In this document: positions 7,023 to 13,901 of the stretch, piece by piece
Layout: each line of letters opens with the position of its first letter
Position numbering within the stretch: position 1 is the first letter of the stretch
NCBI RefSeq assembly: GCF_900155635.1
Contig: NZ_LT732540.1
Span: 1,028,365 to 1,092,364 of the forward strand
DNA from: Olsenella urininfantis
GTDB lineage: Bacteria; Actinomycetota; Coriobacteriia; Coriobacteriales; Atopobiaceae
DNA: 64,000 bases
Direction of reading: 5' to 3'
Position numbers and translations under genes: made by a program
Notes under the pieces: generated by a model
Told to the model about the DNA's origin: nothing
Database searches by the model: none
Seen by the model: only the letters and a program-made list of their open reading frames with translations

Positions 7023-7202
7023 ATGGCCGTGTCAGACGCACAGAGACGGGCCAGCGAGAGGTACCGCAGGGAGAGCGTGAGGCAGATAACCACGCGCTTC
7101 TACCCGGCGGAGGCCGACCTCTGGGAGTGGCTGTCTGCCCAGCCCAACAAGCAGGGCTACGTCAAGCAGCTCATCCGCGAGGACATGGGGCGCAGAGGCT
7201 AG
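7023..7202 (+). CDS. 59-residue basic protein, phage/plasmid-like (possible ribbon-helix-helix)
   Basis: ATG at 7023 directly abuts the previous stop and uses AGGAGG within the preceding gene. Product begins MAVSDAQRRASERYRRESVR and continues QITTRFYPAEADLWEWLSAQ, PNKQGYVKQLIREDMGRRG. The basic helical N-terminus, a short beta-like stretch (QITTRFYP) and a C-terminal helix ending YVKQLIREDM resemble short ribbon-helix-helix-like proteins often carried by phages and conjugative elements. It could be a DNA-binding regulator of the island. Bracketed by solitary CRISPR repeats R1 and R2. Family assignment is by overall pattern, not by a diagnostic residue. Confidence 0.6.
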   Translation: MAVSDAQRRASERYRRESVRQITTRFYPAEADLWEWLSAQPNKQGYVKQLIREDMGRRG

Positions 7203-7233
7203 CGCAGGGCGTCCATCGGGGAGCCGTGGTTCT

Positions 7234-7269
7234 GTTTTGGAGCAGTGCCGTTCTGACTGGTAATCCAAC
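7234..7269 (+). CRISPR. Solitary CRISPR repeat R2 (36 bp)
   Basis: Identical to R1 (6877-6912), same strand. It begins 32 bases after the stop of the 59-residue gene. Followed not by a spacer-repeat unit but by about 140 bases with hairpin potential (for example CGCCAG-TTGTAC-CTGGCG near 7290-7308), ending at the terminator at 7411-7448. A short RNA starting with, or carrying, the repeat is therefore possible. Confidence 0.85.
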
Positions 7270-7410
7270 ACTCTTGGACTGAGCCTTGCCCTCGCCAGTT
7301 GTACCTGGCGGGGGCGCTTGCCCTTACTTGTAGCGTGCGCCACAATGCGAGACAGGCGGACGGATTGGTCCCGTCCCCGAACCCTAACTAGTTGTTAGGC
7401 TTCTTTTAAA

Positions 7411-7448
7411 GCTTCTGCGCTACTCGCGCGGGGGCTTTTTTGCTTTTC
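7411..7448 (+). terminator. Terminator for a transcript crossing repeat R2
   Basis: GCTTCTGCGC (7411-7420) pairs with GCGCGGGGGC (7426-7435), a 10-bp stem with three T-G wobbles and a 5-base loop, followed by TTTTTTGCTTTTC. A weaker hairpin (CCTAAC-TAGTT-GTTAGG, 7383-7399, then CTTCTTTT) precedes it. Confidence 0.7.
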
Positions 7449-7575
7449 TCACCTCCTCCAACAGTCGGAGGATTGAGAGGGCGAGCTGGATTGTCGTTGG
7501 ATTACCAGTCAGAACGGCACTGCTCCAAAACAAGGGGTCAGAGGCGATGGTCTCGGGCTTCTTGAGACCAGGCAT
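7420..7575 (-). CDS. Possible 51-residue protein whose frame contains repeat R3
   Basis: From the ATG at 7575 (with GGGAGGTGGGG upstream, a good ribosome site) the frame reads MPGLKKPETIASDPL, then a stretch encoded by the 36-bp CRISPR repeat (FWSSAVLTGNPT), then TIQLALSILRLLEEVRKAKK and PPRE. The C-terminal half is a plausible amphipathic or hydrophobic helix. If translated, the repeat is inside a coding sequence, which would be unusual; if not, this is just an open frame across a repeat RNA. The ribosome site and helix-like composition are the only support. Confidence 0.3.
   Translation of the reverse strand: MPGLKKPETIASDPLFWSSAVLTGNPTTIQLALSILRLLEEVRKAKKPPRE
7496..7531 (-). CRISPR. Solitary CRISPR repeat R3 (36 bp, opposite strand)
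   Basis: Exact reverse complement of R1 and R2, so the repeat reads on the minus strand. R2 and R3 face each other 226 bases apart. On the minus strand it is preceded by a small dyad GGTCTC-AAGAAGCCC-GAGACC. No adjacent repeat-spacer unit. Confidence 0.85.
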
Positions 7576-7598
7576 GCGCCCCACCTCCCATCGACATG

Positions 7599-7622
7599 AA
7601 AAAGCCGCCCCGAGGGACGGCT
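7599..7622 (-). terminator. Terminator after the 64-residue gene
   Basis: On the minus strand AGCCGTCCC and GGGCGGCT form a stem (one bulged T) with a 3-base loop, followed by TTTTTCATG. It lies about 30 bases beyond the stop at 7653. Confidence 0.6.
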
Positions 7623-7652
7623 CAGATTGCCACAATATCCAAAACGCGACAG

Positions 7653-7847
7653 TTACAGATGAAGGGCAAACTGCTGGCCCTCAAGGGCCGCATAGAACTC
7701 CTCGTATGACTTGTGCACTTCGTCCGGGACGTCATCGCGCAGGTGATAGCCACGGCCGTCATCGAACATGCACGACTCAAGCCCCTCGTCAGCAGGGGTG
7801 ACGTACCAGTCGTGGTCCTTCATGAACAGGGGTTCGTCCAGGGTCAT
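7653..7847 (-). CDS. 64-residue acidic hypothetical protein
   Basis: Product MTLDEPLFMKDHDWYVTPAD, then EGLESCMFDDGRGYHLRDDV, PDEVHKSYEEFYAALEGQQF and ALHL. Strongly acidic, aromatic-rich, no membrane segment. TAGGAGGTGCAAG provides an ideal ribosome site for the ATG at 7847, and a terminator follows at 7599-7622, so this looks like an expressed single gene. Size and acidity are reminiscent of small accessory or phage proteins (DNA mimics and anti-defence proteins are often like this), but no family is recognised. It sits between repeat R3 and the tracrRNA-like gene, and its leader is antisense to the tracrRNA 5' flank. Confidence 0.65.
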   Translation of the reverse strand: MTLDEPLFMKDHDWYVTPADEGLESCMFDDGRGYHLRDDVPDEVHKSYEEFYAALEGQQFALHL

Positions 7848-7916
7848 CTTGCACCTCCTACAGCTTCCTTGACCTCAGGTAGTCCCTCATGGCCTTCCCA
7901 TACGCATTCGGGTTTC

Positions 7917-8056
7917 GTTGGATTACCAGTCAGAACGGCACTGCAAGTCAAAATACGGCCCTCAGCCACACCTGCCCTCCTCGCGGAGGGCGCCGCGTAG
8001 GCGGCTTCTTGATTGTTGTGACCATCCTCGGATGCTTCCGGGGATGGTCCTTTTTC
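7917..8056 (+). ncRNA. tracrRNA-like gene (type II CRISPR anti-repeat, hairpins, terminator)
   Basis: Bases 7917-7944 are a perfect 28-nt complement of the 3' part of repeats R1-R3. Where the repeat has GA, this strand has the 4-base AAGT (7945-7948), then CAAAAT pairs with the repeat's 5' GTTTTG. This is the asymmetric bulge layout seen in Cas9 repeat:anti-repeat duplexes. Downstream are GCCCTCC-TCGC-GGAGGGC (7974-7991), GCCGC-GTAG-GCGGC (7992-8005), and a 13-bp terminator hairpin (8020-8049, loop TGCT, one T-G pair) followed by CTTTTTCTTTC. The order matches known tracrRNAs. No cas9, cas1, cas2 or csn2 is found in this window, so it must serve a Cas9 encoded elsewhere, or be a relic or a decoy. 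Promoter not identified. Confidence 0.85.
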
Positions 8057-8211
8057 TTTCTTTAAGCTAGCACTGGCTGTGGACAAAAATGATGCGACAT
8101 CGCCCGAAGCAAGGATATGCTCGGCAAAGCTGCGCGCAAGGCTTCTTCCCCCGGTAACGTAGTGTCGTTCCCCTCACCGAAGGCAAGCTACACTCGCCCC
8201 CATGCTCCCGC

Positions 8212-8310
8212 AGCTCTACTAGAGAGCACTCCGCCGTAGAGCAAGGCCGCATTTGCGCAGGTAAGGGAAAACTGCTCTACAAGAGAGCATCCTCCTGTAG
8301 AGCAGCGGGA
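8212..8310 (+). repeat. Double-hairpin repeat element, copy B
   Basis: CTCTAC (8214-8219) with GTAGAG (8236-8241), core TTTGCGCAGGT (8252-8262), then CTCTAC (8275-8280) with GTAGAG (8297-8302) and CAGCGGGA. It is the same strand and order as copy A, closing the island 1.8 kb away. The 8061-8211 stretch before it shows nothing I can identify. Confidence 0.8.
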
Positions 8311-8318
8311 CCGAGAGC

Positions 8319-8801
8319 CTACTGCCCCAGAAGCCGCTCCAGGTTGCGGCGGAAGCGCTTGCGGTCCTCTCCTGTGAAGGCCGCAGGCCCCTTGGTGCGC
8401 CCGCCGGCGCGCCTGACCTTCTTCTCCTCGTGACGTATGAAGAGCTCCATGTCGATGGTCGCCCGGTCGAAGACGCGGCCTCGCACTCCGATGGCCGCGC
8501 AGCCTCTGCCCAGGACCATGGCCGCAAGGCCGATGTCCTGCGTCACCACCACATCGCCAGCCTCCAGCCGCTCCGTTATGGCGAAGTCCGCGCTGTCTGC
8601 CCCCACCGACACGGCCAGGACGTCCACCCAGAAGCCATGCCGGGCCTCCGCCGCATCCCGCGGGTCGTCGCGGCGGATGTGGCGCTCCAGGTTCTGCGTG
8701 CTGTTGCCCGCAATGGTCACCGGCACGCCCAGGCGCCGCGCCACGGCAAGGGCGTCCGCGGTCACGGGGCAGGCGTCGGCATCTATGTGCAGCATGGGCA
8801 T
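8319..8801 (-). CDS. YaiI/YqxD family protein (UPF0178, DUF188)
   Basis: 160 residues from the ATG at 8801. The N-terminus MPMLHIDADACPVTADALAV matches the family hallmark DADACPV, followed by VPVTIAGN, VDVLAVSVGADSADFAI, DVVVTQDIGLAAMVL and a C-terminal RRNLERLL. The conserved acidic residues suggest a PIN-like nuclease fold, but no activity is established. AGGAAGG lies before ATGCCC; an in-frame ATG 9 codons upstream has no ribosome site. Soluble and cytoplasmic. Ends 9 bases from repeat element B. Confidence 0.9.
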   Translation of the reverse strand: MPMLHIDADACPVTADALAVARRLGVPVTIAGNSTQNLERHIRRDDPRDAAEARHGFWVDVLAVSVGADSADFAITERLEAGDVVVTQDIGLAAMVLGRGCAAIGVRGRVFDRATIDMELFIRHEEKKVRRAGGRTKGPAAFTGEDRKRFRRNLERLLGQ

Positions 8802-8923
8802 GGCCTTCCTCGGAACACCGGATGTCATCGCTGGCTTCCCATCCTAGCCGTTCGCCGGCATGAAAAGGCCCCGCCCGGGCGCATGGCTCAGACGGGGCGC
8901 GCATGCAAAGGTGACGAGAGCCT

Positions 8924-9316
8924 CTACTCCCCCGTCTCGGAATCGCCCTCCTCGGGCTGGGCCTCGGCGCCCTCCTCCTCGTCCGCAATGACCTCGACCT
9001 CGACGTCCACCGGCTCCGGCTCGCGGTCGAGTTCGTCAGCCATCTGCTGGGCCTTGGCGATCCAGGCGCTGCGCTCCTCGGGGCTCATTCCCCTCAGCCT
9101 GGCGCGCAGCAGGTTGTCAGAGCCCTCGCTTGCCGCCTCCTGCATCTTGCGCAGCAGCTCCTCGTTGACCGCCTTGCCCTGCTCGAAGGTCAGCTCGCCC
9201 TTCTTGACGAGCTCCTCCACTATCTCCTGGGACTTCTCGGCCCCCATTGCGACGGCACCCACACCCGCCAGGAACAGCTTGCGGACGCCCTCGCCCAGAT
9301 CGTCGAACCCAGCCAT
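8924..9316 (-). CDS. Phasin-like coiled-coil protein with acidic tail
   Basis: 130 residues from the ATG at 9316 (GAAGGGAG upstream). Residues 1-30 (MAGFDDLGEGVRKLFLAGVG onward) form a hydrophobic helix. Then comes a long charged helix with SQEIVEELVKKGELTFEQGK, typical of the phasin-like family of PHA-granule regulators (COG3937). The last 30 residues are almost all Asp/Glu/Pro. In organisms without PHA genes such proteins are of unknown function, perhaps membrane- or granule-associated. No phaC-like gene is seen in this window. Confidence 0.75.
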   Translation of the reverse strand: MAGFDDLGEGVRKLFLAGVGAVAMGAEKSQEIVEELVKKGELTFEQGKAVNEELLRKMQEAASEGSDNLLRARLRGMSPEERSAWIAKAQQMADELDREPEPVDVEVEVIADEEEGAEAQPEEGDSETGE

Positions 9317-9399
9317 GCCAGACTCCCTTCGCCGGGGCATCCCCGTCGGGGACGCCTTTCCCGTTTGTCCACTTGTACCCGCGAAGGGGCACGGGCAAA

Positions 9400-10083
9400 C
9401 TAGCCGACGAGCACCCTGCCCAACTCCTCCACGCTGCCCACGACGGCGCAGGCGCCCGCCTCGGCAAGCTCTCCCGGAGCCGCAGTGTTCCCAAGCTCCA
9501 CTCCCACGCAGGGCATGCCGCAGGCAAGGGCGCCCTCCACGTCGTAGAGGCGATCGCCCACCATGACGCAGTCCTCGGCCCCCACGCCCATGACGGCCAT
9601 CACCTCGGCCAGGGCCTTGGCCTTGGTGTGGTTTCCGTCGTCCTTGTTTCCCACCACCAGCTCGAAGACGCCCTCGATGCCGTTGTCGCAAAGGCCGCGC
9701 CTGAGAAGCGGCTCGCGCTTGGAGCTTGCCACCGCAAGGCGGCGGCCCGAGCCGCGCAGCCGCTCCAGGAGCTCCCGCATGCCGGGGAAGAGCGGCCAGG
9801 CCTCCAGCCCCATCCTCTCGTAGATCTTGCGGTAGTCATGGGTGATGGAGAGGGCCTCGTCCTGCGAGAGGCCGTACACCAGGCTGAACGCCTGCGGGAA
9901 GGGGGGACCAACTATGCGGCCCACGTCCCCCAGCTCGCCCTCGCCCAGCCCATGGGCCAAGAGCACCTCCGTCGCCGTCCTCACGATGGCGCCCTTGGTG
10001 TCTGCCAGCGTTCCGTCGAAGTCGAACACCACCACGGGGCGACCTGCCACGGATGCGCCCGCTGCACTTGCGTTGTCTGCCAT
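9400..10083 (-). CDS. HAD-family phosphatase, phosphoglycolate phosphatase-like
   Basis: 227 residues. HAD motif I is VVFDFDGTLADT (nucleophile Asp in DFDGT), motif II is LAVASSKRE, motif III the Lys in NHTKAKAL, and motif IV is CVMVGDRLYDVEGA. The cap domain between motifs I and II is helical (C1 type), as in Gph and PpaX. Likely a cytoplasmic phosphatase for small phosphorylated metabolites such as 2-phosphoglycolate; the true substrate cannot be read from sequence. Stand-alone gene divergent from serC. Confidence 0.88.
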   Translation of the reverse strand: MADNASAAGASVAGRPVVVFDFDGTLADTKGAIVRTATEVLLAHGLGEGELGDVGRIVGPPFPQAFSLVYGLSQDEALSITHDYRKIYERMGLEAWPLFPGMRELLERLRGSGRRLAVASSKREPLLRRGLCDNGIEGVFELVVGNKDDGNHTKAKALAEVMAVMGVGAEDCVMVGDRLYDVEGALACGMPCVGVELGNTAAPGELAEAGACAVVGSVEELGRVLVG

Positions 10084-10224
10084 GCGCTTCCTTCCCGCAC
10101 CCTTCTCTCGGCCTTGAATGATACGCCAGGTGTCAGGCTGGTAACCAAATGGGAAACGGCGCGTGTAGGCGCCCGCCCTTGCGGCTTTTCTGGCCTAAGG
10201 TAGCAAAAAGAGGACGGAGGCCCC

Positions 10225-11319
10225 ATGCGCGTGCACAACTTCTCTGCCGGACCAGCCGCACTGCCCGAGTGCGTCCTGCGCGAATGCGCTGCCGAGATGC
10301 TCGACTACCAAGGCAGCGGCATGTCAGTGATGGAGATGAGCCACCGAAGCCCCCTCTTCCGGTCCATCCTGGACGACGCAGAGGCCTGCCTCAGGCGCCT
10401 CATGGACATCCCCCGAGACTACCGCGTGCTCTTCCTCCAGGGAGGGGCGACCCTGCAGTTCGCAGGTGTGCCGCTGAACCTCATGAGACACGGGCGGGCG
10501 GGCTACATAGTGAGCGGCAACTGGTCCAAAAAGGCACTGAGGGAGGCGGCGCGCTACGGCGAGGCGCTGGTGCTTGCCACGGGCGAGGGCAGCGGCTTCG
10601 CCCGGGTGCCGGAGCTTCCCGCCAGCGTCAGCCAGCAGCTGGACTACGTCTACCTCTGTCAGAACGAGACGGTCTTCGGCAACATGATGCGCGAGTTTCC
10701 CCAGACGGGAGACGTGCCCCTTGTGGCGGACATATCGAGCTGCTTCCTCTCATGCCCGCTGGACGTGAGCCGATTCGGCCTCGTGTATGCGGGGGCGCAG
10801 AAGAACGCAGGTCCCGCCGGCACCACCGTGGTCATAGTCCGGGAGGATCTCATCGCCCCCGGGCCGGCCCGCGCGGACATCTGCCCCAGCTACCTGAGCT
10901 ATCTCGAGCAGAGCCGCCAGGGCTCCTTGCTCAACACGCCCAACTGCTGGGGCATCTACGTCTCGGGCAAGGTCTTCCATTGGGTTGAGGAGGAGGGAGG
11001 CCTCGCCCGGATGGAGCGCAGGAACTGGGAGAAGGTTGCCCCGCTGTACGACTTCCTGGATGGGAGCGAGCTCTTCTCGGCGCGCGTCGAGCCTGGGTCG
11101 CGCTCCATCTCCAACGTCTGCTTCCGCAGCAGCTCGCCCGAGCTCGACCGGCTGTGCGTCGAGGAGGCCGCGCGGAGGGGCATCGTGAACATCAAGGGAC
11201 ACCGCCTGACGGGAGGACTGCGCGCGAGCTGCTACAACGCCGTGAGCCCCGAATCGGTGCAGGCGCTGGTCTCGTTCTTGGGGGACTTCGAATCCGACCA
11301 CGCAGCAGGGAGGGCATGA
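10225..11319 (+). CDS. serC: Phosphoserine aminotransferase
   Basis: 364 residues starting MRVHNFSAGPAALPECVL, the diagnostic opening of SerC (HNFSAGPA). It converts 3-phosphohydroxypyruvate and glutamate to 3-phosphoserine and 2-oxoglutarate using PLP. The PLP lysine is Lys193 in VYAGAQKNAGPAG, and the phosphate-binding QGGATLQF and HRLTGGLRAS motifs are present. AGAGGACGGAGG precedes the ATG. serA begins 1 base after the stop, so serine synthesis is encoded as an operon; DUF1015 follows. Confidence 0.95.
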   Translation: MRVHNFSAGPAALPECVLRECAAEMLDYQGSGMSVMEMSHRSPLFRSILDDAEACLRRLMDIPRDYRVLFLQGGATLQFAGVPLNLMRHGRAGYIVSGNWSKKALREAARYGEALVLATGEGSGFARVPELPASVSQQLDYVYLCQNETVFGNMMREFPQTGDVPLVADISSCFLSCPLDVSRFGLVYAGAQKNAGPAGTTVVIVREDLIAPGPARADICPSYLSYLEQSRQGSLLNTPNCWGIYVSGKVFHWVEEEGGLARMERRNWEKVAPLYDFLDGSELFSARVEPGSRSISNVCFRSSSPELDRLCVEEAARRGIVNIKGHRLTGGLRASCYNAVSPESVQALVSFLGDFESDHAAGRA

Positions 11320-11320
11320 G

Positions 11321-12502
11321 GTGCGTTACGTGAAGGTGCTCGACAACATCAGCACGACCATCACCAAGGACGGAATCGCCGAGCTGGGCGAAGGCTACCA
11401 GCGCTGCGACGAGCTGGGGCAGGCGGACGCCCTCCTCGTGCGCGCAAGCGACACGCGCGCGCTTGAGCTGGGGCCCAGCCTTCGCTGCGTCGCGCGCTCC
11501 GGGGCGGGCGTCAACAACATAGACGTGGAGGGTTGCGCCAGGCGCGGCATCGTGGTCTTCAACTCCCCCGGCGGAAACTCAAACGCGGTGAAGGAGCTGG
11601 TGGTGGGCATGATCTTGACGAACTCCCGCCAGACCCTGGCCGGCATGCGCTGGGTGCGCGAGCACGGGGGCGAGCCGGACATCGTGCGCCTGGCGGAGGC
11701 AAGCAAGAAGGACTTCGTGGGACGGGAGGCCCTGGGTCGCAAGGCGGGCGTGGTGGGCCTGGGGGCCGTGGGGTCGAAGGTGGCCAACGCCCTGGTGCAG
11801 CTGGGGCTCGATGTCTACGGATACGACCCGTACCTCTCGGTGGAGCATGCCTGGCAGCTTGACCGAGCGGTCAAGCGCGTTGACAGCATGGACAGGCTCT
11901 GCGAGGGCGCCGACTACGTCACCTTGCACGTGCCCTCAAAGGAGGACACCGTGCGCATGATGGGCGAGAGGGCCCTCTCGCTCATGGCCGAGGGAGGCAT
12001 GCTGGTGAACTACGCCCGTGCGGACATCGTGGACGAGGATGCGGTGGACGCGGCGCTCAGGGGAGGAAGGCTGGCACGCTTTGTCTGCGACTTTGCCACG
12101 CCAAAGACCTGTCAGATGCCCAACACGCTCATCACGCCCCACATGGGCGCCTGCACGGGCGAGGCGGAGGAGAGCTGCGCCGCCATGGCGGTGAGGGAGA
12201 TGAAGGATTACCTGGAGCAGGGCACGATCAGGAACTCCGTGAACTATCCCAGCTGCGACATGGGTCCCTGTCGCACGGGGGGCCGCATAGCCGCCCTGCA
12301 CGCCAACGTGCCCAACATGATCGGCCAGATCACGGCGGCGCTGGCCGCATCGAGGGCCAACATCCAGCGCATGAGCAACGAGGCCGCAGGTGCGCACGCC
12401 TACACCCTGGTTGACACCGACGAGCCGTTGGGCGAGGAGACCCGCAGTCGCCTGAGAGGGATTCCGGGCGTCTACCGCATCCGCGTAATCCGCCCCTCGT
12501 AG
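11321..12502 (+). CDS. serA: D-3-phosphoglycerate dehydrogenase
   Basis: 393 residues from a GTG at 11321 (GGGAGGGCAT upstream, inside the end of serC). It oxidises 3-phosphoglycerate to 3-phosphohydroxypyruvate with NAD+, the first step of serine synthesis. Substrate-binding region RSGAGVNNIDVEGCARRGI; Rossmann motif GVVGLGAVGSKVANAL; catalytic Arg and Glu regions in VNYARADIVDEDAV and the catalytic His in LITPHMGACTGEAEE. The last 70 residues form an ACT domain (NMIGQITAALAASRANIQRM), the usual serine-feedback site. It is short for SerA because it lacks the intervening domain. Confidence 0.95.
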   Translation: MRYVKVLDNISTTITKDGIAELGEGYQRCDELGQADALLVRASDTRALELGPSLRCVARSGAGVNNIDVEGCARRGIVVFNSPGGNSNAVKELVVGMILTNSRQTLAGMRWVREHGGEPDIVRLAEASKKDFVGREALGRKAGVVGLGAVGSKVANALVQLGLDVYGYDPYLSVEHAWQLDRAVKRVDSMDRLCEGADYVTLHVPSKEDTVRMMGERALSLMAEGGMLVNYARADIVDEDAVDAALRGGRLARFVCDFATPKTCQMPNTLITPHMGACTGEAEESCAAMAVREMKDYLEQGTIRNSVNYPSCDMGPCRTGGRIAALHANVPNMIGQITAALAASRANIQRMSNEAAGAHAYTLVDTDEPLGEETRSRLRGIPGVYRIRVIRPS

Positions 12503-12569
12503 CCCAGGGGCTCCCGGGGGCCTGCCGTGGGCTACCATCTGGGAAAGCCACAACAGGATTGGAGCCGCC

Positions 12570-13826
12570 ATGCGCGTGGACCCCATATGCTGCCATCGCC
12601 CCACGCCGGAGCGGGCGGCAGAGTTTGCCAGCCTCCCCTACGACGTGTTCGACCGCGACGCAGCCCGTGCCTACGTGGGGGAGCACCCCAGGAGCTTCCT
12701 CGCCATCGACCGGCCCGAGACGGGATTTGGGCCAGGGCAGGACATGCACGCGCCCGAGGTGTACGCGCACGCCCGTGCCCTCCTTGAGCTGCGCGTGCAG
12801 GACGGCACGCTCCTTCGAGACGGAACCCCCTGCTACTACCTCTGGCGCCTCGAGAGGGACGGCCACGCCCAGACGGGGGTCGTCTGCGGCTGCAGCGTGG
12901 ACGAGTATCTCTCGGGCACCATCCGCCGACACGAGAGCACCACCACGGAGAAGGAGGAGGACCGCGTCCGGCACATCGACGCGACAGATGCCCAGACGGG
13001 CCCCATCTTCCTCTGCTACCGGGACAACTATGCCATTGACGCGCTGGTGTCTGCGGCCTGCGGCAGCATGCCCCTCTACGACTTCGTGGGAGAGGACGGC
13101 GTGCGCCACAGCATCTGGCGCGTGGCTAGGCCCAGCGCCGTGGAGGCGCTCAGGGCATGCTTCTCCACCGTGGGCTGCGCCTACGTGGCAGACGGCCACC
13201 ACAGGGCGGCCGGCGCCGCGCGCGTCGCCCTGGAACGCAGGCGCAGGGCGCGGGAGACGGGAGGGACCCAGACGGAACAGCCCTCAGACCTCTTCCTTGC
13301 CGTGCTCTTCCCCGCCAGCCAGCTGCAGCTGCTCCCCTACAACCGCGTGGTGGGGCGGCTGGGAGACTGCCACATCGACGGACCCCAGGGCCTGGTCGGC
13401 GCGATGGATGCCGCGGGCCTCTCTCCCAGGGAGCTTGGAGGCCGCCCCCACGCGGCCCCCGCCCGCGGAAGCGTGGACGTCTTCGTGGGCGGAACCTGGT
13501 GGAGAGCCGATCTTGCCAGCAGGGGCAGCGTCACCGAGGGCGACCCCGTGAGGCAGACCGACGCACAGAGGCTGCAGGACCAGGCTCTGGGACCTCTTCT
13601 TGGCATCACAAATCCACGGGAGGATGCGCGTATGCGCTTTGTGGGAGGGACGCAGGGCATGGGTCGGCTCGAGGCGCTCGCGGGAGAGGACGGGGCGGCG
13701 TTCTCGCTGCATCCCTGCTCCATCGAGGAGATCATGGCGGTCTCTGACGCCGGCCTGACCATGCCCCCCAAGTCAAGCTGGTTCGAGCCGAAGCTGCTGA
13801 GCGGGCTCTTCATCCGCCACCTGTAG
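12570..13826 (+). CDS. DUF1015 family protein
   Basis: 418 residues, full length for DUF1015. Conserved blocks: ASLPYDVFDRDAARAYV near residue 20, FLAIDRPE, YYLWRLERDGH, and the family hallmark YVADGHHRAAGAARV at about residue 205. This family is often encoded with serC and serA in Gram-positive anaerobes, as here, and the HH motif has been taken to suggest a nuclease- or kinase-like active site, but biochemistry is unknown. GATTGGAGCC precedes the ATG. It follows serA by 67 bases and is probably in the same operon. Confidence 0.88.
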   Translation: MRVDPICCHRPTPERAAEFASLPYDVFDRDAARAYVGEHPRSFLAIDRPETGFGPGQDMHAPEVYAHARALLELRVQDGTLLRDGTPCYYLWRLERDGHAQTGVVCGCSVDEYLSGTIRRHESTTTEKEEDRVRHIDATDAQTGPIFLCYRDNYAIDALVSAACGSMPLYDFVGEDGVRHSIWRVARPSAVEALRACFSTVGCAYVADGHHRAAGAARVALERRRRARETGGTQTEQPSDLFLAVLFPASQLQLLPYNRVVGRLGDCHIDGPQGLVGAMDAAGLSPRELGGRPHAAPARGSVDVFVGGTWWRADLASRGSVTEGDPVRQTDAQRLQDQALGPLLGITNPREDARMRFVGGTQGMGRLEALAGEDGAAFSLHPCSIEEIMAVSDAGLTMPPKSSWFEPKLLSGLFIRHL

Positions 13827-13901
13827 GTGCGACGCAACGGACGGCAGCTCGTAGCCATTGGGTATAAGGTGCTGTGGGCACACGAAACTCAGCGGAGGAC
13901 C

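Noticed and set aside
6877-7531. A normal CRISPR array.
   Set aside because: Repeats are 321 and 226 bases apart, in both orientations, with genes between; no spacer-sized spacing.
7844-8086. An 80-codon minus-strand frame over the tracrRNA.
   Set aside because: It runs through the anti-repeat, hairpins and terminator; no ribosome site; the RNA structure explains the sequence better.
8061-8211. A tRNA or further RNA gene after the tracrRNA.
   Set aside because: No cloverleaf-like pairing or CCA end seen.
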